From Rhizobium sp. ARZ01 (lineage in GTDB: Bacteria > Pseudomonadota > Alphaproteobacteria > Rhizobiales > Rhizobiaceae), in assembly GCF_014851675.1 (NCBI RefSeq), contig NZ_JACVAE010000004.1, forward strand, positions 62,001-126,000: DNA of 64,000 nt. Reading direction: 5' to 3'. A program made the position numbers and the translations under genes. Shown here one piece after another: positions 19,292 through 28,680 of the stretch. Below the pieces are notes generated by a model. That model ran no database searches, was not told the origin of the DNA, and saw only the letters and a program-made list of their open reading frames with translations. Position 1 is the first letter of the stretch. Each line of letters begins with the position of its first letter.

Positions 19292-22200
19292 TCATTCCGC
19301 CGCGACGGGCAGAGCGCGTGGCTTCTGGTCCTGCTGCTCAACGTCGGCGCCCGAAGCCGGCGTTTTCTTCGGCTCACGACCGAAGAACAGGGCATAGCCG
19401 GCCGGCAGCACCAGTATTGTAAGGACCGTTGCCACGAGGATTCCGCCCATCATCGCATAGGCGAGAGGCCCCCAAAACAGCCCGCGTGAGATCGGGATCA
19501 GGGCGAGGACGGCGACGAGCGCAGTCAGCATGATTGGGCGGAAGCGGCGGACCGCCGCACCCACGATTGCTTCGCGTCGCTCCATTCCCGAGGCGATGTC
19601 CTGATCGATCTGGTCGACAAGGATGATCGAGTTGCGGATGATGATACCTAGCAGGGCAATGACGCCGAGAATGGCTACGAAGCCAAAAGGTGCACCGGTG
19701 AAAAGCAACGCCATGGCCGCACCGATGATGCCGAGCGGGCCGGTCGCCAGCACAAGCATTGCCTTGCCGAAGTGCTGCAGCTGGATCATCAGCAGCGCCA
19801 CGATGACGAAGAGCATGATCGGGGCCTTGGCAGCAATCGAGGCCTGGCTTTCGGCGGCATCCTCCGCGCCCCCCTGGATCTCGATCTTGTAGCCGGGCGG
19901 CAGCGCGCTGCGCAAATCCTCCATGCCCTGATAGAGCTTCATCGCGACGTCGTTCGGTTCTACCCCATCCGGCACGGTGGCCTTGATGGAAATGGCCGGT
20001 TGGCGATTGCGGCGCCATTCAATGCCGTTTTCCTGCATCGGCTCGACGCGAGCGATCTGCGACACGGGCACGAAGGTCCCGTTATCGGTGGGGATATAGA
20101 CCGACTCCACCGCGGTCAGCAGATTGCGGCTCCCCTCCGGCTCGCGGGCGACGATCGAAACCGTCTCCTCGCCATCCCGGAACTGGTCGAGTTCGACGCC
20201 GGACATGCTGGCATAAAGCATCTGGCGTACGCGCTGAGAGGAGACGCCAAGCGCACGGGCGCGGTCCTGGTCGATGACGAGTTTCATTGTCGTCACCGGC
20301 TCAAGCCAGTCGTCATGCACGGTGTCGAGCAACGGGTTGTCGCTGAACCGAACCTTCACCTGATTGGCGATCTGGCGAACCTTTTCTCGATCGGGACCGA
20401 CGACGCGCATCTGCACGGCCCAGCCGACGGGTGGGCCAAGGAAGAGGCGATCGACCTTGCCGCGAACCTGCGGAAAATCGTCCGCCAGGATCTTGCGCAG
20501 TTTGATGATCAGCCGTTCCCGCTCCTCCAGACCGTTCGACATCACCAGCAGTTGGGCGAAGTTCGGATTGCGCAACTGCTGGTCCAGCGGAAGGAAGAAG
20601 CGTGGGGCACCCTCACCAATGAAGGTGGCGACGAACTTCTTGTCCGGGTCGTCCATGATCCTGGATTCCAGTGCCTTTGCCTGCCGCTCGACCTCCCCGA
20701 TCGCGGTGCCTTCCGGCAGCCACATATCGACGAGAATCTCCGGGCGCGACGACTGCGGGAAGAAGCTCTGCGGAATGAATTTGAAGGCGTAGAGGCTGCC
20801 GACGAAGACCATCGCTGTGAGCGTCAACACGGCCAACCGGTGCTGGACGGCCCAGGAAACGGTGGCGCGAAGGCTGCGATAGAAGCGCGTGTCGTAGACA
20901 TCGTGATGCGAACCTACATGCGGACGCTGCTTCAGGATCATGTAGCCGAGCCAGGGCGTGAAATAGACCGCGACGAACCACGACGTCACGAGCGCCAGGC
21001 CGACCACGTAGAACAGCGATCGGACATATTCACCAGCCGTCGAGTCGGCGAATCCAACCGGAATGAAGCCCGCTGTCGTGATCAACGTACCGGTCAGCAT
21101 GGGAAAGGCGGTGGAACTGTAGGCGAAGGTGGCAGCGTCAAGCTTTTCCAGCCCCTCCTCCAGCTTGCGCTCCATCATTTCGACCACGATCATGGCATCG
21201 TCCACGAGCAGGCCAAGCGCGATGATGAGCGCACCAAGCGAGATGCGCTGCAACTCGATACCGAGCTCGTACATCAACGCCAGCGTAGCAGCGAGGACGA
21301 GGGGGATGGAAATGGCGATGACGATGCCTGAGCGCCAGCCGATCGACAGCAGCGAGACGACGAGCACGATGACGAGCGCCTCAAGGAGCGCCTTGGCGAA
21401 CTCGCCAACTGCCTCCTCGACAACCTCGGGCTGGTTTGAGATCTGTTCGACGGCCACTCCGACCGGCAGGGAGGCTTCGAGCCGGTCGTAGGTTTCCTGA
21501 ACCCATTTGCCGACATCGGTGACCTTGAAGCCGTTCTGCATCACGACACCGACTTCAACGGCATCCTTGCCGTTGAAGCGGAACTTCCGCTCGTAAGGCT
21601 CAACCAGCCCTTTCGTGACCATAGCGATATCGCCGAGGCGGAAGACCTGGCCACCGCTTCTGATCCGCAGCTCGCGAATGTCCTCCGGTGTCCGCACCCC
21701 GCCCTCGACCGAGATGCGGACGGACCGCGTGGCGGTCTCGACGCTTCCTGCTGGATCGATATTGTTCTGTCCGGCCAGAGCGGCCTGGATGTCGCTCAGA
21801 GTGAGCCCGCGCTCGGCAAGCACCTTTGAAGAGATATCGATGTAGATTTTCTCCGGCTGGTCACCGAGGATCGAAACTTTTTCGACGCCAGGCGTGGCGA
21901 GAAGCATGTCGCGTGCCTGGATTGCGAAATCCTTCAGCTCCGGATAGCCGTAGCCGTCGCCGGTAATGGCGTGCAGTGTGATGTAGGTATCGCCAAACTC
22001 ATCATTGAAATACGGGCCGAACAGCCCGTCTGGCAGCTCCTGTTCGATGTCGGCAATCTTCTTGCGCACCTGATAGAAGGCGTCGGCGACTTCTTCGGCG
22101 TTGGTATCGCCCTTGATCTGGAGGGTGGTGATCGAACTCCCTGCACGAGTGTAGGATTTCACCCAGTCCAGATGCGGCGTTTCCTGCAGCTTGCGCTCGA

Positions 22201-22438
22201 TCTTGTTGACGACCTGGTCCTGCATCTCCTCGATCGAGGCGCCGGGCCAGACAGCCTGGATCACCATGACGCGGAAGGTGAAGTCCGGGTCCTCCTTCTG
22301 CCCCATGTTGAAGATGCCGAGCCCGCCAATGATGATGATGAGGCCGAAGAGGAAACGTCCGATGCTGGGGTGGGCGATCGCCCAGCGCGAGAGGTTGAAG
22401 TGCTGCTTGCCCGAGGGAAACTGGCGGGAGGCGCTCAT
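19292..22438 (-). CDS. RND-type efflux pump inner-membrane permease
   Basis: This protein of about 1048 residues belongs to the HAE-1/AcrB superfamily. Proton-relay acidic pair Asp413-Asp414 sits in LLVDDAMIVVE in TM4, and two large periplasmic loops alternate with about 12 transmembrane segments. QKEDPDF near residues 47-53 is typical of the VexF/OqxB-like subgroup found with single adaptor partners. The start at 22438 follows an AGGAGG site 10 nt upstream; the frame to 22495 would overlap the adaptor gene. It is the third gene of the tetR-adaptor-permease operon; no outer-membrane channel gene is present. Confidence 0.93.
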   Translation of the reverse strand: MSASRQFPSGKQHFNLSRWAIAHPSIGRFLFGLIIIIGGLGIFNMGQKEDPDFTFRVMVIQAVWPGASIEEMQDQVVNKIERKLQETPHLDWVKSYTRAGSSITTLQIKGDTNAEEVADAFYQVRKKIADIEQELPDGLFGPYFNDEFGDTYITLHAITGDGYGYPELKDFAIQARDMLLATPGVEKVSILGDQPEKIYIDISSKVLAERGLTLSDIQAALAGQNNIDPAGSVETATRSVRISVEGGVRTPEDIRELRIRSGGQVFRLGDIAMVTKGLVEPYERKFRFNGKDAVEVGVVMQNGFKVTDVGKWVQETYDRLEASLPVGVAVEQISNQPEVVEEAVGEFAKALLEALVIVLVVSLLSIGWRSGIVIAISIPLVLAATLALMYELGIELQRISLGALIIALGLLVDDAMIVVEMMERKLEEGLEKLDAATFAYSSTAFPMLTGTLITTAGFIPVGFADSTAGEYVRSLFYVVGLALVTSWFVAVYFTPWLGYMILKQRPHVGSHHDVYDTRFYRSLRATVSWAVQHRLAVLTLTAMVFVGSLYAFKFIPQSFFPQSSRPEILVDMWLPEGTAIGEVERQAKALESRIMDDPDKKFVATFIGEGAPRFFLPLDQQLRNPNFAQLLVMSNGLEERERLIIKLRKILADDFPQVRGKVDRLFLGPPVGWAVQMRVVGPDREKVRQIANQVKVRFSDNPLLDTVHDDWLEPVTTMKLVIDQDRARALGVSSQRVRQMLYASMSGVELDQFRDGEETVSIVAREPEGSRNLLTAVESVYIPTDNGTFVPVSQIARVEPMQENGIEWRRNRQPAISIKATVPDGVEPNDVAMKLYQGMEDLRSALPPGYKIEIQGGAEDAAESQASIAAKAPIMLFVIVALLMIQLQHFGKAMLVLATGPLGIIGAAMALLFTGAPFGFVAILGVIALLGIIIRNSIILVDQIDQDIASGMERREAIVGAAVRRFRPIMLTALVAVLALIPISRGLFWGPLAYAMMGGILVATVLTILVLPAGYALFFGREPKKTPASGADVEQQDQKPRALPVAAE

Positions 22439-22466
22439 GTCCGATTTTCCTCCTTGCGTCAGACGT

Positions 22467-23606
22467 TTAGGATGCTGCCGGCGGAGCTGCTTCAACGACC
22501 TCGCCCGCTCTCTGCATGTCGCCCTCGAAAAGGTGAACCTTCATATCCGGCTGCATGAACTGCGTGCCGGCGGCGACCACGAGATCGCCGGCGGCGACAC
22601 CCTCCGTCACGCGGACACCGTCATCGGAGAAGCCAGCGACCACCACCGGACGGAGACGAACCGTTTCCGTCTGCGGGTCCACCAGCCAGACAGCCGGCTT
22701 GCCGTCCTGCTTCGACAGCGCCGACAGCGGGAGCACATAGGCCGGGACTGCATCGTCCCCCTTGGCCGTCACGGTGGCCGTCATGCCAAGCAGCAGGCGC
22801 GGGTCGTCCGGCAGGCTGACGCGAACGGCAAAGGTGCGGGAGCGGCTATCCGCGCTGCCAGCCACTTCGCGTACCTTTCCGTCCAGCTTGAGATCGCTGT
22901 TCGCCCAGAGGTGGGCCTTGACGGCCTTGCCCGGCTTGAACACGGCAATGTCAACTTCGGGTACGGCAATCTCGACCTCCATCGAACCGGCGGCCGCGAC
23001 CGACACCACCGGCGTTCCCGCGGCAACCACCTGCCCCGCCTCGGCGCTGACGGCGGTAACGATGCCGTCGACTTCCGACTTGAGGGAGGAATAGGCAACC
23101 TTGTTGCGCGTCTGCTCGAGCACGGAGGCCGCCGCAGCACGGAGGGAAACCGCCTGTTCAAAGGCAAGCTGGCTCTGTTCAAGGGCGGATTGCGACGTCG
23201 CACTCTTTCCCTGCAGGAACTCGGCGCGACGCAGCGCGCGTTGCGCGATCTCGACCTGCTTCTCGGCAGACGCCAACTCGGCTTCCGCCTGGCGGACGGA
23301 CAGTTCGTAGTCGACCGAATCGAGACGGGCGAGCACTTCACCCGGCTTGACGCTTTGACCGATATCGACGAATCGCTCGACGATCTTTCCGTCCACCCGG
23401 AAACCCATGGCGATCTCCGTCTTCGACCGAATCGCGCCGGAGTACTGCATGATGCGACCCTGGTCGGGAGTCGTGACCTCCACGACCTTGACCGGCCGTA
23501 TCGGCGTTTCGCCGGCGACCTTCTCTTCCGCGCAGCCGGCCAGCGTCGCCGACATGGTCAGGACCATTGTGATAGTCGTGAGTGAGATCTTCTGGGTGAA
23601 GGCCAT
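22467..23606 (-). CDS. RND efflux periplasmic adaptor (membrane-fusion lipoprotein)
   Basis: This 379-residue adaptor has a lipoprotein signal with lipobox LAGC near residue 25. A lipoyl/hairpin region spans about 60-200 (the coiled-coil stretch RQAEAELASAEKQVEIAQRA is recognisable), followed by beta-barrel and membrane-proximal domains. HlyD/AcrA-type adaptors join the RND permease to a TolC-like channel. It lies between the TetR and permease genes, 51 bp after the first and 28 bp before the second. Confidence 0.92.
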   Translation of the reverse strand: MAFTQKISLTTITMVLTMSATLAGCAEEKVAGETPIRPVKVVEVTTPDQGRIMQYSGAIRSKTEIAMGFRVDGKIVERFVDIGQSVKPGEVLARLDSVDYELSVRQAEAELASAEKQVEIAQRALRRAEFLQGKSATSQSALEQSQLAFEQAVSLRAAAASVLEQTRNKVAYSSLKSEVDGIVTAVSAEAGQVVAAGTPVVSVAAAGSMEVEIAVPEVDIAVFKPGKAVKAHLWANSDLKLDGKVREVAGSADSRSRTFAVRVSLPDDPRLLLGMTATVTAKGDDAVPAYVLPLSALSKQDGKPAVWLVDPQTETVRLRPVVVAGFSDDGVRVTEGVAAGDLVVAAGTQFMQPDMKVHLFEGDMQRAGEVVEAAPPAAS

Positions 23607-23657
23607 TTTAGGCTCCTACCGAATACAAGGGCGCGACCGCACGGTCCACCCAACCTG

Positions 23658-24263
23658 TTACCTGAGGGCACGAAGAACAAACTCGGCGACGTCCAGCGGC
23701 TCCGCCACCTCGTCCTGCGAGATTCTCTTGGAAACGATTTGAGGGTGGCACAAAGCCGCTCCGCAATTTATGAAGCACTCTGCGGCCACGACCGGGTTTT
23801 GCTCACGGAATTCCCCAGCCGCGATACCCTGCTCGATCAGACCCTGCACAAGCTTCCGCAGATCCACCAGGTGCTCCTGGATGACCGACCACTGCTGGTC
23901 CATGGCGACCAGCACCATCTCGTGCACCTTTTCCTCGTCCATCATGGTTTCCACCGTCATCCGGTTCTGCAGCAGCAGATGGTCGCGCAGGCGATCAGAG
24001 GCAGACAGCGGACGCGCGGCGTTGCCGGCCAGCACTTCGTACTGCGCCTGAAGCATGCGGCGGGCGAGTGCCTGGTGGATTTCGGACTTGGACGAGAAGA
24101 AGCGGTAGATGTTGGCGGGCGACATCTGAAGGTCGCGCGCGATGTCGGCCACGTTGGTCTTTGTGTAGCCGTAGTGCCTGAAGAGGCGTTCCGCCGCATC
24201 AAGGATCCGCTGGACATTTTCAAGACGGGCCGCTTCGGCAGCCTGAGCAGAAAGGTCGGCCAT
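23658..24263 (-). CDS. TetR/AcrR-family repressor of the RND operon
   Basis: This 201-residue regulator has its N-terminal helix-turn-helix at residues about 18-62 (GYTKTNVADIARDLQMSPANIYRFF) and a C-terminal TetR_C domain. It is the first gene of the efflux operon. Its promoter region carries a perfect 12-bp inverted repeat (24279-24310) overlapping promoter-like hexamers, the usual arrangement for autorepression with release by a pump substrate. Confidence 0.9.
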   Translation of the reverse strand: MADLSAQAAEAARLENVQRILDAAERLFRHYGYTKTNVADIARDLQMSPANIYRFFSSKSEIHQALARRMLQAQYEVLAGNAARPLSASDRLRDHLLLQNRMTVETMMDEEKVHEMVLVAMDQQWSVIQEHLVDLRKLVQGLIEQGIAAGEFREQNPVVAAECFINCGAALCHPQIVSKRISQDEVAEPLDVAEFVLRALR

Positions 24264-24278
24264 GATGAGTTCCGAATA

Positions 24279-24310
24279 ATGACTGACGAATTTTGAATTT
24301 CGTCAGTCAT
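24279..24310. promoter_or_regulatory. TetR operator of the RND operon
   Basis: ATGACTGACGAA (24279-24290) and TTCGTCAGTCAT (24299-24310) form a perfect 12-bp inverted repeat with an 8-nt spacer, 16 bp upstream of the TetR start. It overlaps the presumed -10 and start site of the promoter whose -35 is at 24328-24333. Confidence 0.85.
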
Positions 24311-24333
24311 AACACATCAGGAGTCTTTGTCAA
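24304..24333 (-). promoter_or_regulatory. Sigma-70 promoter of the tetR-RND operon
   Basis: On the minus strand TTGACA (24328-24333) is followed after about 16-17 nt by TATGAC, which overlaps the first arm of the TetR dyad. The perfect -35 hexamer and the overlap with the operator support it; the -10 is only a partial match. Confidence 0.55.
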
Positions 24334-24423
24334 ACTGCTGCACAGAGGGCACGCCCGGATCCAGGGAGGTCGGCCATCGCCTATCCCGCAAATTCGGACA
24401 ATTTAGGCTGGAACGTCAGTGCT

Positions 24424-25050
24424 TTAGGGATTGTCGGTACGGTCTATGACGCGAGACCATTCTGCCGCGCGCTTTGCCGCTTCGACCAGGACTGGCTTCG
24501 GGGCTTTGTACCACTCGCCCGCCGGAATGCGACGCCGGTCCCGGACGAAGCTGATAGCCGCCTCGAGCGAAGGGAACTCCCGGGGCAGCGTCAGGTGAAG
24601 GAACAACGCCACGACAACGACCGAGCGTGACCGGCCGCCACGGCAGTTTATGAGCACGCTTCCGCGCTCGCGTCGTGGGTAGGAGGGCTTGTCCGGCAGC
24701 ACCTGCTCCAGCGCGGCCCGCAGGATGTAGTGCGCCGCCACCATTTGCGTATCCGGATTGCCGGCTCCGTCGATAAGCCCGACCTTGTAGTACCGGATCT
24801 CTCCCGGCCCATAGACGCTGCCTTCATGATCGGACACGACCTGCGGCTGCAGGACATAGTTGAAATCGAGATTGACGGCGCAATTGACGACCGTCGTGAT
24901 GCCGTGCCGCCGCAGCAAATCGAGATCGCTCGCGCCTTCCTTGCCGGCAATGAAGAGATCGACCCCATATAGCGGATGCTTCTCGTAAATCAGGCTCAAC
25001 CTGGGCAGGTCGCCAGACGCCGTTCCGAGTTCGCGTTCCGATTGCTGCAT
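24424..25050 (-). CDS. Dual-specificity/PTP-fold phosphatase, copy 1
   Basis: This 208-residue protein has a CX5R phosphatase loop with Cys136 and Arg142 in INCRGGRSRS. The His that normally precedes the Cys in PTP/DSP enzymes is Asn here. A general-acid region containing Asp lies near residues 94-100 (LIDGAGNPD). A close homologue is encoded at 34990-35601. It is the last gene of the transporter operon, after the inositol-monophosphatase-like gene. The substrate is unknown; a phosphorylated small molecule released from the imported solute fits context better than a phosphoprotein. Confidence 0.78.
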   Translation of the reverse strand: MQQSERELGTASGDLPRLSLIYEKHPLYGVDLFIAGKEGASDLDLLRRHGITTVVNCAVNLDFNYVLQPQVVSDHEGSVYGPGEIRYYKVGLIDGAGNPDTQMVAAHYILRAALEQVLPDKPSYPRRERGSVLINCRGGRSRSVVVVALFLHLTLPREFPSLEAAISFVRDRRRIPAGEWYKAPKPVLVEAAKRAAEWSRVIDRTDNP

Positions 25051-25163
25051 GATCTTACCTCACCGGTCGCCCCTGCCGGGGGGCGGAATTTTCCGTCGCT
25101 TTGCGGCGTCGAGCTGCGGGGCCGGCACCCGTAATGTCATAGGTCCCAACGCGCGTGCACGCG

Positions 25164-26087
25164 TCAACCATCATCGATGACTGATGCCGTTTCCTTTGAT
25201 GCGGCCGGGGCGCGACTTGCGATGCGCGAATTGGAGATCAAGCGCGCGACACGTTCCAGTGTCGGATAGTTGGCCCCCTTGCCCGTGGCAATGTACCCAG
25301 GACACATGAAATCCGGCGCCTCATCGCCAACCTTGCCGAGGGTCAGCGGCTCGTAGCGTCCGCCGGCGTTCTTGAGGATCAACGTTGCGGCGGCCACGTC
25401 CCAGGCGTTGACGCCAAAACCGGCGGCCGCGTCCGCCCAGCCTGCCGCGACGTGGGCGATGCTGAGCGCCGCGCTGCCGGGCCGGCGAAGGGTTGAAAAC
25501 GTCTCCGTCAACGCCGCAAAGTTCCCGAGGGCCGCGTCGCGACCGTCGAGGCGGAAGTCACGGGCAACCGGATAGCCGGTGATCAGCGTCGCCCGCGTCT
25601 CCTCGGGGACCGATCGCGAGACGAGCGGCCTGCCGTTGAGAAAGGCGCCTTCGAGATCGGCTGAGAACATCATGTCGGCAACAGGATCATAGACCACACC
25701 GGCGAGAACCGTCCTGCCCTCGACGGCAGCGACGGAAACGCACCAGAAGGCAAGGCCGCGGGCGAAGTTTGCCGTCCCGTCGATCGGATCGACGTACCAT
25801 TGGATATCGCCGTCGCCGACCTGACCACCTTCCTCGCCCATGATCGCCGAGTTCGGTTCCTGCTCAAGAATGTAGGCACGAATGGTCGCTTCGGCGCGCT
25901 TGTCATGGACGGTTACGACGTCGTGCAGGTCAACCTTGTAGTCGACGCTCATTTCCGAGCGAAATGCATCGAGCAAGGCGCCCCGAACCGCCACTGCCGC
26001 ACCCTTGGCGATCTCCGCAAGGCGCCTTGATCGCGCCAGTCCACTTTCCGGGGGGGGCTGGGGTACGGCGGACAGGGAGCTTGGCAT
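25164..26087 (-). CDS. Inositol-monophosphatase-family phosphatase, copy 1
   Basis: This 307-residue, Mg-dependent phosphatase-fold protein has the metal site motifs GEEGG near residue 92, DPIDGTANFARG near 106-117, and NAWDVAAATLILKNAGG near 233-249. The family hydrolyses inositol, sugar or nucleotide monophosphates. An N-terminal extension of about 25 Pro/Ser-rich residues precedes the domain. It lies 66 bp after the second binding-protein gene and before the CX5R phosphatase gene, and pairs with a paralogue at 35725-36564. Confidence 0.87.
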   Translation of the reverse strand: MPSSLSAVPQPPPESGLARSRRLAEIAKGAAVAVRGALLDAFRSEMSVDYKVDLHDVVTVHDKRAEATIRAYILEQEPNSAIMGEEGGQVGDGDIQWYVDPIDGTANFARGLAFWCVSVAAVEGRTVLAGVVYDPVADMMFSADLEGAFLNGRPLVSRSVPEETRATLITGYPVARDFRLDGRDAALGNFAALTETFSTLRRPGSAALSIAHVAAGWADAAAGFGVNAWDVAAATLILKNAGGRYEPLTLGKVGDEAPDFMCPGYIATGKGANYPTLERVARLISNSRIASRAPAASKETASVIDDG

Positions 26088-26120
26088 TTCGCATCCATTT
26101 CAGTTTGGGGACAGAAGTGT

Positions 26121-26147
26121 CCGGCGCGACCGTTCAGGCCGCGCCGG
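26121..26147 (-). other. GC-rich hairpin after the downstream binding-protein gene
   Basis: CCGGCGCG (26121-26128) and CGCGCCGG (26140-26147) form a perfect 8-bp stem, starting 6 nt past the stop of the binding-protein gene as transcribed. It is a likely mRNA stabiliser or attenuator before the phosphatase genes. Confidence 0.6.
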
Positions 26148-26153
26148 CATTGC

Positions 26154-27284
26154 TCATTTGCTGTAGTTCACACGCCAGAAATCCTGCCATTCCTCGCGGC
26201 GATCGAAATCGCTGAGCCCAGTGGAGGAGTCGTAGCCAAAAAGCTTGTCCGCCAACGCCATCAGGCCCGAAGGTTCGTCCTCGGGCATCTTGATGTCTGT
26301 GCTGGTCGGCAGCTTGCCATCCTTCATCTGCGGCGCGATGCCTTCCTCGGTCAGGACATAATGGATGAACAGCTTCGCTGTGTTCGGGCTCTGCGTCTTC
26401 GACGCGATCAGCCCGAGCTTGATGTAGGTCCAGCCAACCCAGGGATCGAGATCCTTGCAGATCCCGAGTTTGTAGCCCTTCGCTTCGTTGTCACGAAACT
26501 TGGCTGAACTCAAAAGGCCGAAGAAGGGCTCCTTTTGGCCGGGCGCCCCGACCGCTTCGGCAACCGGGTCGTCGCCATCGGTGGCAAGCGGCGCGTTCTG
26601 GGCCAGCGCCTTGATCCACGCTGCTGACGCGCTTTTCTCTTCCGTCTGCAGATCCTTGCCGAACTGGGCCTTGTAGGCCGCGGCCACCTTGTCGTCGCCA
26701 TGCGCCTCCATCTGGTTGAACCAGTCGGTATAGGTTCCCTTCGTCAGCGGATCGACGATTGCAACCTTGCCCTTCCATTTCGGCTCGGTCAGCTCCCAGA
26801 TGTTGGAAACCGGGCACTTATCGTAGGCCTCGGTGTTGTAGGCCCAGACATTGGCATTGGTCGAGATCGCCAGCGGGTTCCGGAACTGCGCCGGGATCTT
26901 GGCCGTCATATCGGCCGGCAGGTAGTTCTCGACGAACCCTTCCGGCAGCAACTGCGCAAGGGCCGCTGGGGCATCCGTGATCAGCGCGACGTCGCCCTGC
27001 ACGTTGTTCGATTGCCCCTCCCGGATGATCATCTCGAGCTGGCTGTTCGCCGACACCTTCACACCCGTCGCCTTCAGGCCGTACTTGGCGCTGAAGTTTT
27101 CCGCCATCTCGACGATCTTGCCGGTGCTGTCATAGATGTTGATCGGCTTTTCCTGTTTCGCAGCCGCGATCAACGCGTCAAGGTCGGTTGGGTCCTGTGC
27201 ATTGGCTTGCCCGGCGAATGAACCGGCCATCATGGTGGCCGCTATCATTGCCAGCATATGCGCACTCCTGATCTGCCCTTTCAT
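26154..27284 (-). CDS. Periplasmic solute-binding protein, FbpA/AfuA-like (copy B)
   Basis: This 376-residue exported protein has a signal peptide ending near ANA-QD (residue 29). It is a type-II periplasmic binding fold of the group often annotated as ferric-binding. The block CPVSNIWELTEPKWKGKVA and the C-terminal EWQDFWRVNYSK are nearly shared with the adjacent paralogue. The start at 27284 follows a GGGAGGGAG site and yields the signal peptide. Close phosphatase genes make a sugar phosphate or other organophosphate a better ligand guess than iron, by analogy with AfuA. Confidence 0.82.
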   Translation of the reverse strand: MKGQIRSAHMLAMIAATMMAGSFAGQANAQDPTDLDALIAAAKQEKPINIYDSTGKIVEMAENFSAKYGLKATGVKVSANSQLEMIIREGQSNNVQGDVALITDAPAALAQLLPEGFVENYLPADMTAKIPAQFRNPLAISTNANVWAYNTEAYDKCPVSNIWELTEPKWKGKVAIVDPLTKGTYTDWFNQMEAHGDDKVAAAYKAQFGKDLQTEEKSASAAWIKALAQNAPLATDGDDPVAEAVGAPGQKEPFFGLLSSAKFRDNEAKGYKLGICKDLDPWVGWTYIKLGLIASKTQSPNTAKLFIHYVLTEEGIAPQMKDGKLPTSTDIKMPEDEPSGLMALADKLFGYDSSTGLSDFDRREEWQDFWRVNYSK

Positions 27285-27433
27285 CGCTCCCTCCCATGGA
27301 AATGGTGTCGGCAGGCTCGCGCCTGCCGATCCGTGATCTGTGGCACGTACTTCGCAGCTTCGATCAAGGCGTCCTGAACGTATCCTCTGCTTCACCTGCC
27401 TCGCCGACGCGAGTGATCCGAAGACGCTGCATG

Positions 27434-27462
27434 CTGCAGCCGCGGAGATCCCGCGGCTGCAG
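27434..27462 (-). other. 12-bp-stem hairpin between the two binding-protein genes
   Basis: CTGCAGCCGCGG (27434-27445) and CCGCGGCTGCAG (27451-27462) pair perfectly over 12 bp with a 5-nt loop, 50 nt after the stop of the upstream binding-protein gene (transcribed leftward). It lacks a T-tract, so partial read-through to the second binding-protein gene is plausible. Confidence 0.65.
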
Positions 27463-27511
27463 TTGATTTTCTATTCAAGTCCTTGCATGTCGCAATTCTC
27501 CCGGCCTCGCA

Positions 27512-28639
27512 TCACTTCTGGTAGTTCACGCGCCAGAAGTCCTGCCAGGTCTCGCGAGCATCCCAGTCGTCCAGGCTGGTCGACATCTGGTAGGGCATGA
27601 CCTGGTCGAGCGCCGACCCGATGCCCGAGGGCTCGTCCGCCGGCAGGCCGACCTCCTTGTTGGTCGACATCTTTCCGTCTTCCGTCTGCGGGGCAATGCC
27701 CTCGGCGGTCATGACGTAGTGGATGAACAGGCGCGCGGCATTGGGGCTGTCGGTGCCCTTGGTGATGAGGCCGACGCCAGGATAGAGCCAGCCGAGCCAG
27801 GGCTTCAGGTCCTTGCACAGGCCGAGCTTCATGCCCTTCTCGGCGTTATCGCGGAACTTGGCCGAGGCCATCAGCCCCATGAACGGCTCGGACTGGCCGG
27901 GTGCGCCAACGGCGTCGGCAGCGGCCGCATCCGCGTCGGTCAGAAGCGGCGCGTTGGCAGCGAGCGCTTTCACCCAGGCTGCGGTGGCGCTGGCTTCCTC
28001 GGTCTGCAGGTCTTTACCGAAGTGCTCCTTGTAGGCGGCTGCAACCTTGTCGTCGCCGTGCTTTGCCATCTGGTTGAACCAGTCGACGTAGGACGGCTTG
28101 CCGAGCGGATCCTGCATGGCGACCTTGCCCTTCCACTTGGGCTCGGTCAGTTCCCAGATATTCGAGACTGGGCACTTGTCGAAAAGTTCCGTGTTGTAGG
28201 CCCAGACGTTGGCGCTGGTGACGACCGTCAGCGGGTCCTGGTATTCCGCCGGAATGTTTTCGGCGAGATCCGGCGGCAGCCAGCTTTCGGCAAAACCCTG
28301 CGGGATGAGCTGGGCCATGGCGGCGGGCGCATCGCTAATGATCGAGACGTCGCCCTGAACGTTGTTGGCACGCGCCTCGCGAATGATCATTTCCAGCTGG
28401 GCGGTGGCCTTGACCTTGGAGCCCTCGGCAGTGAGGCCGTATTTCGCGGCAAAGTTCTTCGCCATGTCGACGATCTTGCCGGTGCTGTCATAGACGGTGA
28501 TCGGTTTTTCCTTGCGTGCCGCCTCGATCAGGCCGTTCAGGTCGAAAGGCTCCTCCGCCCTTGCCTGGCCGGCCAGCGCTGCCAGCAACGCCGTTGCGCA
28601 AAGCAGGTATGCCCTGCTCTTTGATATATTCCGCTTCAT
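27512..28639 (-). CDS. Periplasmic solute-binding protein, FbpA/AfuA-like (copy A)
   Basis: This 375-residue exported protein has a signal peptide cleaved near ARA-EE (residue 28). It shares most of its length with the next gene (VYDSTGKIV, VWAYNTE, CPVSNIWELTEPKWKGKVA, WQDFWRVNY), so the two are a tandem duplication that has diverged, notably in the regions between residues about 130-150 and 330-355. It follows the ATPase gene by 41 bp in the same operon. The two receptors probably feed one permease with related ligands. Confidence 0.84.
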   Translation of the reverse strand: MKRNISKSRAYLLCATALLAALAGQARAEEPFDLNGLIEAARKEKPITVYDSTGKIVDMAKNFAAKYGLTAEGSKVKATAQLEMIIREARANNVQGDVSIISDAPAAMAQLIPQGFAESWLPPDLAENIPAEYQDPLTVVTSANVWAYNTELFDKCPVSNIWELTEPKWKGKVAMQDPLGKPSYVDWFNQMAKHGDDKVAAAYKEHFGKDLQTEEASATAAWVKALAANAPLLTDADAAAADAVGAPGQSEPFMGLMASAKFRDNAEKGMKLGLCKDLKPWLGWLYPGVGLITKGTDSPNAARLFIHYVMTAEGIAPQTEDGKMSTNKEVGLPADEPSGIGSALDQVMPYQMSTSLDDWDARETWQDFWRVNYQK

Positions 28640-28680
28640 ACTGTTCCTCCCTCAGTAAGTTGCTTCTATTTGGTACGCGT

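Noticed and set aside
19772..21331. 519-codon frame antisense to the RND permease
   Set aside because: Shadow of a well-supported gene; composition is dominated by Arg, His and Gln with no motif.
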